A DNA stretch of 6,000 nucleotides from Candidatus Omnitrophota bacterium (lineage in GTDB: Bacteria > Hinthialibacterota > Hinthialibacteria > Hinthialibacterales > JAKPRU01): NCBI GenBank assembly GCA_029557025.1, contig JAKPRU010000119.1, positions 1 to 6,000 on the forward strand, read 5' to 3'. Each line of letters begins with the position of its first letter. Position 1 is the first letter of the stretch. Both the position numbers and the translations under genes were made by a program. Shown here one piece after another: positions 1 to 4,282 of the stretch. The notes below the pieces were generated by a model. The model worked only from the letters and a program-made list of their open reading frames with translations, made no database searches and was not told where the DNA came from.

Positions 1-1261
1 TCTTCAAGCCATTCTTCGGGATACCGGCGGTGTGGTACTGGGATATTCCGGCGGGGTGGACAGTACTCTTCTCGCGAAAACGGCGTATGACGTACTCGGC
101 GACCGGGCGGTAATTGTCACCTCGATCAGCGAGCTCCTTGCCGAGGAAGAGCTGGACAACTGCCGGAAAATCGCCGCCGAATTGGGTTTCCAGTTCCGCA
201 CAATCAAGACCAACGAGCTCGATCTGCCGGAGTTTCGCGCAAACTCGCCCCTGCGCTGCGCTTTCTGCAAATCGGAATTGATGGAGCACCTGCGGGCCAT
301 TGCGCAGGAGGAAGGCATTGAAACCATTGCACTTGGAGTCAATGTGGATGATCTCGGCGACTATCGCCCGGGACAAGCTGCCGCGAAGGAAAAAGGCGCT
401 CGGTTCCCGTTGCTCGAAGCGGGTATGACCAAAGAGGATATCCGCGCGATCTCCAAGGCGCTTAACCTTCCGACCTGGAACAAACCGGCATTAGCGTGTC
501 TTGCCTCACGGTTCCCCTACGGCGAAGAAATCACCGCGGAGAAACTCACCCGGGTGGCCGATGCCGAGCGGATTCTGAACCAGGCAGGTTTCCAGCAATA
601 TCGCGTTCGATATCACAAGGATGTTGCGCGTATCGAGGTCCCCCCGCAGGATATGCCCCGCCTGCTGGAACGGCGGGATGAGATTGTGCCGCAGTTCAAG
701 GAGCTCGGTTTTATCTACACCGCGATGGACCTCGCCGGGTTCCGCTCCGGCAGCATGAACGAGACCCTCCACAGCAAACCGGTGACTGCCGCACCAGCGC
801 CTGTTTCGGAAACACCCCGGACAGAGAAACCAGCTCGATCTGCCAAAATTGACCCGGCAAAGACTTACACCATTTATTGCGATGGCGGCAGTCGGGGAAA
901 TCCGGGACCGGCAGGATATGGCGCAGTAATATATAACGATTCAGGCGAAGAGGTGATTCGGATTTCCCAGTCTATCGGGAAGGCCACCAATAATGTCGCT
1001 GAGTACCATGGATTGATCGCCGCGTTGTCCAAGGCGCGTGATATGGGAATTCGCCGTGTGGTGGTGAAACTGGACAGCGAACTGATTGTCCGGCAAATCA
1101 CCGGCGTCTATCGGGTTAAGCAGGAGCATCTCAAACCGCTTCATGCAAAATGTCTGACCATTCTGCGCACCCTGGATCGTTGGCGTATTCAGCATGTCCC
1201 CCGCGCAGAGAATGCCGTCGCCGACCGCTTGGCAAACGAGGCCATAGACGCCGATGCGTGA
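1..1261 (+). CDS. larE: LarE sulfur transferase fused to RNase HI (5' partial)
   Basis: Residues are numbered from the GTG at 32. That GTG is probably not the start: the same frame stays open to the window edge and reads LQAILRDTGG just before it, which fits the usual LarE N-terminus, so the start lies outside. Residues 1 to about 247 are LarE, the PP-loop ATPase that gives sulfur to the nickel-pincer nucleotide precursor of lactate racemase-type enzymes. Visible marks are the PP-loop SGGVDST (6-12), RCAFCK (C76, C79), CLASRFPYG (C156), DYRPG (110-114) and GFRSGSMNETL near the end. Three cysteines suggest the [4Fe-4S] LarE class rather than the single sacrificial-cysteine class. After an Ala/Pro/Glu-rich linker (about 248-277), residues 278-409 form a whole RNase HI domain with D284, E324, D348 and D398 plus H388, so it should cut RNA in RNA-DNA hybrids. 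No lar partner gene is visible. Both domain calls are secure; why they are joined is unknown. Confidence 0.93.
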   Translation, partial: LQAILRDTGGVVLGYSGGVDSTLLAKTAYDVLGDRAVIVTSISELLAEEELDNCRKIAAELGFQFRTIKTNELDLPEFRANSPLRCAFCKSELMEHLRAIAQEEGIETIALGVNVDDLGDYRPGQAAAKEKGARFPLLEAGMTKEDIRAISKALNLPTWNKPALACLASRFPYGEEITAEKLTRVADAERILNQAGFQQYRVRYHKDVARIEVPPQDMPRLLERRDEIVPQFKELGFIYTAMDLAGFRSGSMNETLHSKPVTAAPAPVSETPRTEKPARSAKIDPAKTYTIYCDGGSRGNPGPAGYGAVIYNDSGEEVIRISQSIGKATNNVAEYHGLIAALSKARDMGIRRVVVKLDSELIVRQITGVYRVKQEHLKPLHAKCLTILRTLDRWRIQHVPRAENAVADRLANEAIDADA

Positions 1262-1268
1262 ACCCTTG

Positions 1269-1324
1269 AGCGTCAGCTCCCGCCTTTCTCTTGGAGTGCG
1301 GCAGCGTCAGCTCCCGCCTTTCTC
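1269..1324. repeat. Direct repeat pair, 22 bp, spaced 34 bp
   Basis: A 22-bp sequence beginning AGCGTCAGCTCCCGCC occurs perfectly at 1269-1290 and again at 1303-1324, separated by 12 bp (TTGGAGTGCGGC). It starts 8 bp after the larE stop codon and runs directly into the hairpin at 1324. It has no coding role that I can see. It looks like part of a dispersed, non-coding repeat that has duplicated in place; two copies are too few for a CRISPR array. Confidence 0.75.
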
Positions 1325-1376
1325 CCCTCTCCATACTTGGAGAGGGGCCGGGGGTGAGGGTCTTCCCTGTTTACGC
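1324..1376. repeat. G/C-rich hairpin and dispersed repeat between convergent genes
   Basis: CCCCTCTCC (1324-1332) pairs perfectly with GGAGAGGGG (1339-1347) around a 6-nt loop ATACTT, giving a 9-bp stem. It is followed by CCGGGGGTGAGGG and then TCCCTGTTTACG (1365-1376). No T-tract follows the stem on either strand, so it is not a classical intrinsic terminator, though it could still slow polymerase between the two convergent genes. The 12-mer TCCCTGTTTACG recurs in reverse complement at 4142-4153, next to another G-rich block, which marks this as a mobile or dispersed repeat family rather than a local accident. Its end overlaps the stop codon of the permease gene. Confidence 0.65.
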
Positions 1377-2585
1377 TTCCCCCCTCTTCCCCTGCTCCCG
1401 GAACGTGATCAGAAACGCCGCCGCGCACACAATTGTCAGCACACATGGAACCATAAATACATTGAAGTAGTTCACGGTGGTAACCATCTCCCCGGCAATT
1501 TCTTTGGTTTCTGTAAACAGATCGCGAATCCAGCCGCAGAAAAAGCTCCCAAGGAAGAGTCCCAGTCCCAGCGTGACAAAAGCGTGCAGGCTCTGTGCCG
1601 ATCCCCGGATGTCTTTCGGTGCAACCTCATCGACATAAATCTGTCCTACAGTGAAAAAGAACACATAGCAGAATCCGTGCAGGGTAAGGGAAGCCACTAC
1701 CAGCCAGGTCGGCTGACCGATACAGAAGATTGCATATCGAATCGGCCAGGCTATAATTCCAAGCGCAAGTGAGTTTCGGACCCCGATTCTCGGCAAAAGC
1801 CACGGGAGAAATACAAGCATCACCAGAATCTCGGCTACCTGCGCAAGGGCCATTGTCGTTCCGAGATTGGCTTCAGGAATTCCGATAGAGACCAGAAACG
1901 GCCCGGTCAAAATATAATAAAACTCCAATTCCGTTGCCACAATGAACGAAAGCAGAATAAACACAAGAAATACCTTATTCCGCAACAGGCGAATGGCTTC
2001 CAGAAATGCCCAGGGGTTTGCGCCTTCCCGGTTCGGAGGTGTCTTCGGCAAAGCGAAACAGAAAAGCCCCAGAAGCAATGAGAGAATAGCCGTTAATTGG
2101 AAACAATCGCCGGGGTAAAGTCCCAGAAAATGACGCCATTGGTCGATTCCCGCCCCGGCAGCGATCCAGCCCACAGTCCCGGCCACACGGATCGGGCCGA
2201 ACTGACGTTCCACACTGGTCAGGTGCTGAAAAGTAATCGAATTGGTCAGGGGCAAAGTCGGCGCAAACAGCAGGGAGTAGATCAGCATGATCCAATACAG
2301 ATTGCCGAACTCTGTCTGTTTGGAAAGGATCAGCATTAGCGCAGCGCCGATCAGGTGGGAAATGCCCAGAAACTTCTCCGTATTGAGATATCGATCCGCA
2401 ATCTGGCCGCCGACAAAGGGTGAGATGATGCAGGCAAGTGGCAGAAGACTGTAAATGCTCCCGATCTGCATCCCGGTGAATCCCATATTTTCCAGAGCAG
2501 CCGACAGAACCGAAAACCAGGCTCCCCAGACGGCATATTGCAAAAACATCATAATCCCAAAGCGAATCATCATACTGAGATTCAT
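1371..2585 (-). CDS. MFS permease, nucleoside/H+ symporter-like
   Basis: A 404-residue polytopic inner-membrane protein with about 12 hydrophobic segments (roughly 7-32, 42-60, 72-89, 97-115, 134-150, 162-180, 204-230, 244-262, 270-288, 294-315, 335-353, 375-395), the normal size and topology for a major facilitator. FVGGQIADRYLNTEK (57-71) is the loop 2-3 motif A. The N-terminus (FLQYAVWGAWF) and WPIRY (280-284) resemble the NupG/XapB nucleoside:H+ symporter group, so proton-driven uptake of a nucleoside or a sugar-like solute is likely; the substrate cannot be read from sequence. The frame stays open 48 codons further upstream to 2729, but that extension is hydrophilic and crosses the terminator, whereas the ATG at 2585 has AAGGAG six bases before it and begins directly at the first membrane helix. 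It lies downstream of the oxidoreductase gene but is separated from it by a terminator. Stop TAA at 1371-1373. Confidence 0.88.
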   Translation of the reverse strand: MNLSMMIRFGIMMFLQYAVWGAWFSVLSAALENMGFTGMQIGSIYSLLPLACIISPFVGGQIADRYLNTEKFLGISHLIGAALMLILSKQTEFGNLYWIMLIYSLLFAPTLPLTNSITFQHLTSVERQFGPIRVAGTVGWIAAGAGIDQWRHFLGLYPGDCFQLTAILSLLLGLFCFALPKTPPNREGANPWAFLEAIRLLRNKVFLVFILLSFIVATELEFYYILTGPFLVSIGIPEANLGTTMALAQVAEILVMLVFLPWLLPRIGVRNSLALGIIAWPIRYAIFCIGQPTWLVVASLTLHGFCYVFFFTVGQIYVDEVAPKDIRGSAQSLHAFVTLGLGLFLGSFFCGWIRDLFTETKEIAGEMVTTVNYFNVFMVPCVLTIVCAAAFLITFREQGKRGEA

Positions 2586-2591
2586 ATCTCT

Positions 2592-2597
2592 CTCCTT
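2592..2597 (-). promoter_or_regulatory. Shine-Dalgarno site of the MFS gene
   Basis: On the minus strand AAGGAG lies six bases before the ATG at 2585. It decides the start: no comparable site precedes the far upstream ATG at 2729. Confidence 0.75.
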
Positions 2598-2630
2598 CAC
2601 CGGTGTAATCTCACACAAAACGCGGTCACC

Positions 2631-2659
2631 ATCGTAAGAGACTTTTTCAAAAACAGCAA
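2631..2659 (-). promoter_or_regulatory. Weak sigma70-like promoter candidate for the MFS gene
   Basis: Reading the minus strand, TTGCTG (2659-2654), a 17-base spacer, and TACGAT (2636-2631) make a poor but correctly spaced -35/-10 pair. Transcription would begin near 2624, leaving a leader of about 40 bases. The -35 part overlaps the foot of the terminator hairpin. Only 3 of 6 and 4 of 6 positions match the consensus, so this is tentative. It is offered because the terminator just upstream implies that the permease gene needs its own promoter somewhere in these 70 bases. Confidence 0.2.
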
Positions 2660-2689
2660 CGCTCCCGACAAATTGCCGGGAGCGTTGCT
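2649..2689 (-). terminator. Intrinsic terminator of the oxidoreductase gene
   Basis: AGCAACGCTCCCG (2655-2667) pairs perfectly over 13 bp with CGGGAGCGTTGCT (2677-2689) around a 9-nt loop. On the minus strand the stem is followed by GTTTTTG, a short T-tract, so it should stop transcripts coming from the oxidoreductase gene, whose stop codon lies about 100 bases upstream. On the plus strand only TTTA follows, so action is mainly in the minus direction. Confidence 0.82.
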
Positions 2690-2707
2690 TTAATGCAAAT
2701 CCAGTGG

Positions 2708-2771
2708 GGCAGGCCTCTGTGCCTGCCATTCCTTGTGCGCTTGTTGCCGATAGCCAGGCAGAGACGCCTGG
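2708..2771. repeat. Two related short hairpins (GGCAGGC/CCAGGC type)
   Basis: GGCAGGC-CTCTGT-GCCTGCC (2708-2727) and CCAGGC-AGAGAC-GCCTGG (2754-2771) are perfect 7-bp and 6-bp stems, each with a six-base loop. The loops CTCTGT and AGAGAC are close to reverse complements of each other, so the second hairpin looks like an inverted relative of the first. They sit between the oxidoreductase stop and its terminator, in the 3' untranslated part of that transcript. Similar CAGGC-AGAG-GCCTG units are, from memory, dispersed repeats in some Planctomycetes-like genomes. Confidence 0.55.
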
Positions 2772-2787
2772 ACCACCAGACGTTGGC

Positions 2788-3966
2788 TTATTTCATAGCC
2801 ACCCACGCACCATTCTGCTGACTGCTTTCAATGGCCGTGGCAATAAACGCAATGCCCGTTCTTCCATCTTCGACATTCGCGTATTTCGAGCCGTCATCCT
2901 TCCATTCCTTTCCGGCGTTGTATGCGCGGACATCCGCTTCAAAGCAACGGTGCAGGCGCGCAAAGGCATCGTGGAACGCCTCCGGATGACCGGATGGAAT
3001 TGTGGGTTCCGCCATGAGGTCCGCCGGCAAATCGCCCAGGAATCCATCGTTCGCTTTCACTTCACCCCGCCAGTACACCCGATCCGGCTGACCGGGGAGA
3101 AGGATCGTGATGGATTCGGGTTCTTCCTGACGCCAGATCAGTGACCCTTTGGTCCCGTTAATCTCTATCCCGAGGTCATTCTTGTGGCCGATAGCGATCT
3201 GGCTCGCCCGAACCAGGGCTTTGCCGCCGTTGGAGAGTTCGCAATATGTCGTGAAGTGGTCATCCAATTGGCGGCCCTTAACGAAAGTTTCCATGTGGGC
3301 CTGGAGACGCTTGATCTCGAGGCCGGTTACAAAGCGCAATTGCATCAGCGCATGAGTGCCGATATCGCCGCCGCAGCAGCTTCCACCGGCACGTTTCGGA
3401 TCCACGCGCCATTCCGCCTGCATCGACCCCATATCCTCTGCGCGAACGGCCAGCCACCCCTGGATATAATACGAATCCACCCAGCGCACCTCGCCGAGCA
3501 GACCGCTTCGGACAATGTGACGCGATAAGCGGCTGGTCCAGTGTCCCAGGTAGGTGTGCGCAACACCGAACGGAACCTTCTTTGTCCGAACCGCTTTCAC
3601 CAGCTGGTCGGATTCATCCAGGGTCACGGTCAGCGGTTTCTCGCAGAAAACCGGAATCCCCGCCTGGATACATTTCATCGCCGGGTCGAAATGGACATGA
3701 TTCGGTGTAACAATCAACGCATAGTCGATTCGTTCGCCGATGGGCTTTTTCGCCTGGTCCGCGATCATCTCGTCGTAACTTCTGTAACCCTGAATGGGAT
3801 AAGGCCAGTTCTCCGCCTCTTTCATTGCGATGACCGGATCGGGATGGAGTGCGGCGCATACCACCCGTCGGGTTCCATCGAAATGAATGGCGCGCTGATG
3901 AGGTTGTGCAATAAATGCTCCGCCGCCGCCGCCGATCAAGCCGACGGCTAAAGGTCTCTGGGCCAT
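2788..3966 (-). CDS. Gfo/Idh/MocA family NAD(P)-dependent oxidoreductase
   Basis: A 392-residue soluble protein, normal length for the family, which oxidises or reduces a hydroxyl/carbonyl of sugars, cyclitols or related compounds with NAD(P). Residues 1 to about 130 are the Rossmann domain: GLIGGGGGAFIAQPH (9-23) binds the dinucleotide, VTPNHVH (86-92) follows, and CEKPL (108-112) carries the conserved Lys110. The second domain has GGDIGTHA (199-206), whose D201 and H205 are the expected catalytic pair, then FVTGLE and GRQLDD (231-236), and GTKGSLIW (271-278) in the C-terminal sheet. The IVTPNHVHF, RFVTGLE and SGHPEAFHDAFA motifs place it in the widespread branch often called oxidoreductase with GxxGGGxGAFIG starts; the substrate is not known. 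There is no secretion signal. The start ATG at 3966 has GAAGGAG eight bases upstream. It has its own terminator downstream. The permease gene beyond may share its pathway. Confidence 0.93.
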   Translation of the reverse strand: MAQRPLAVGLIGGGGGAFIAQPHQRAIHFDGTRRVVCAALHPDPVIAMKEAENWPYPIQGYRSYDEMIADQAKKPIGERIDYALIVTPNHVHFDPAMKCIQAGIPVFCEKPLTVTLDESDQLVKAVRTKKVPFGVAHTYLGHWTSRLSRHIVRSGLLGEVRWVDSYYIQGWLAVRAEDMGSMQAEWRVDPKRAGGSCCGGDIGTHALMQLRFVTGLEIKRLQAHMETFVKGRQLDDHFTTYCELSNGGKALVRASQIAIGHKNDLGIEINGTKGSLIWRQEEPESITILLPGQPDRVYWRGEVKANDGFLGDLPADLMAEPTIPSGHPEAFHDAFARLHRCFEADVRAYNAGKEWKDDGSKYANVEDGRTGIAFIATAIESSQQNGAWVAMK

Positions 3967-3974
3967 AGTTGATT

Positions 3975-3981
3975 CTCCTTC
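3975..3981 (-). promoter_or_regulatory. Shine-Dalgarno site of the oxidoreductase gene
   Basis: GAAGGAG on the minus strand, with eight bases (AATCAACT) before the ATG at 3966. It supports that start, which also places the Rossmann strand six residues in, as usual for the family. Confidence 0.75.
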
Positions 3982-4031
3982 AATTCTCTTAATGAATCGG
4001 TCTCGGCAGAAACGCCGATCCCGCTTGTTAT

Positions 4032-4059
4032 CGTCATTCCGGCGAAAGCCGGAATCCAG
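4032..4059. repeat. dRS3/REP-like palindromic repeat
   Basis: ATTCCGGC (4036-4043) pairs with GCCGGAAT (4048-4055) around a GAAA loop, and the flanks CGTC and CCAG match the common CGTCATTCC...GGAATCCAG dispersed element found in many bacterial genomes, similar to the Neisseria dRS3 core. On the minus strand it translates to the tell-tale peptide HWIPAFAGMT, often seen in spurious hypothetical proteins. It is intergenic and close to the oxidoreductase leader. Such elements are targets or relics of small mobile repeats and are not genes. Confidence 0.8.
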
Positions 4060-4127
4060 TGTCCGTCAGGCATGGCGGGAGATTCGCGCAATTGCCACCC
4101 CGCCCCTCGCCACACGGGCCGCAACCC

Positions 4128-4200
4128 CACCCCCGCCCTCCCCGTAAACAGGGAGAGAGAAAGAAACCATCCCCCCGTTTACGGGGGGATCAAGGGGGGT
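4128..4200. repeat. C-rich dispersed repeat with poly-C/poly-G hairpin
   Basis: ATCCCCCCG (4169-4177) pairs perfectly over 9 bp with CGGGGGGAT (4182-4190) around TTTA, followed by CAAGGGGGGTAT, which can compete for the same C-run. Just before it, CTCCC (4138-4142) and GGGAG (4151-4155) enclose CGTAAACA. The word CGTAAACAGGGA (4142-4153) is the exact reverse complement of TCCCTGTTTACG at 1365-1376, and both copies lie beside a G-rich tract of GGGGGTG type, so the two gaps carry members of one repeat family in opposite orientation. On the minus strand the hairpin is followed by GGTTTCTTTCTC, so it may also act as a weak terminator for the glycosyltransferase gene. Confidence 0.6.
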
Positions 4201-4282
4201 ATTTTCCTGTCCACTCCGCCCACCTCCCAACCCCGCTAATCATGCAAGATATTTCCCCCCAGGGCTAGCCCGACCGGAAGAA

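Larger units (their letters stand above)
3967..4282. other. Non-coding repeat-rich gap of 316 bp
   Basis: This stretch contains no convincing gene. It holds the ribosome binding site of the oxidoreductase at its left end, a dyad ATTCCGGC-GAAA-GCCGGAAT repeat at 4036-4055, and a C-rich block (4090-4200) with a G/C hairpin. Near its right end GGGCTAGCCC (4262-4271) is a 10-bp palindrome 11 bp after the glycosyltransferase stop codon. A promoter for the oxidoreductase must lie here if it is transcribed alone, but I see no clear -35/-10 pair. Confidence 0.7.

Noticed and set aside
32..34. GTG as the real start of larE
   Set aside because: It would leave only five residues before the PP-loop, whereas the upstream in-frame codons match the normal LarE N-terminus.
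1269..1324. CRISPR array
   Set aside because: Only two copies, a 12-bp spacer and no cas genes.
1254..1772. Plus-strand open frame overlapping the end of larE and the permease 3' end
   Set aside because: It starts in the repeat region, has no ribosome binding site and is antisense to the conserved end of the permease.
2586..2729. N-terminal extension of the permease to an ATG at 2729
   Set aside because: The 48 extra residues are hydrophilic, cross the terminator hairpin and come partly from a repeat; a good ribosome binding site precedes the ATG at 2585.
3541..3951. Plus-strand open frame of 136 codons
   Set aside because: Antisense shadow of the Rossmann domain of the oxidoreductase, with no motif of its own.
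3948..4130. Small minus-strand frame containing HWIPAFAGMT
   Set aside because: This peptide is the usual translation of the dispersed palindromic repeat and the frame overlaps the real oxidoreductase start.
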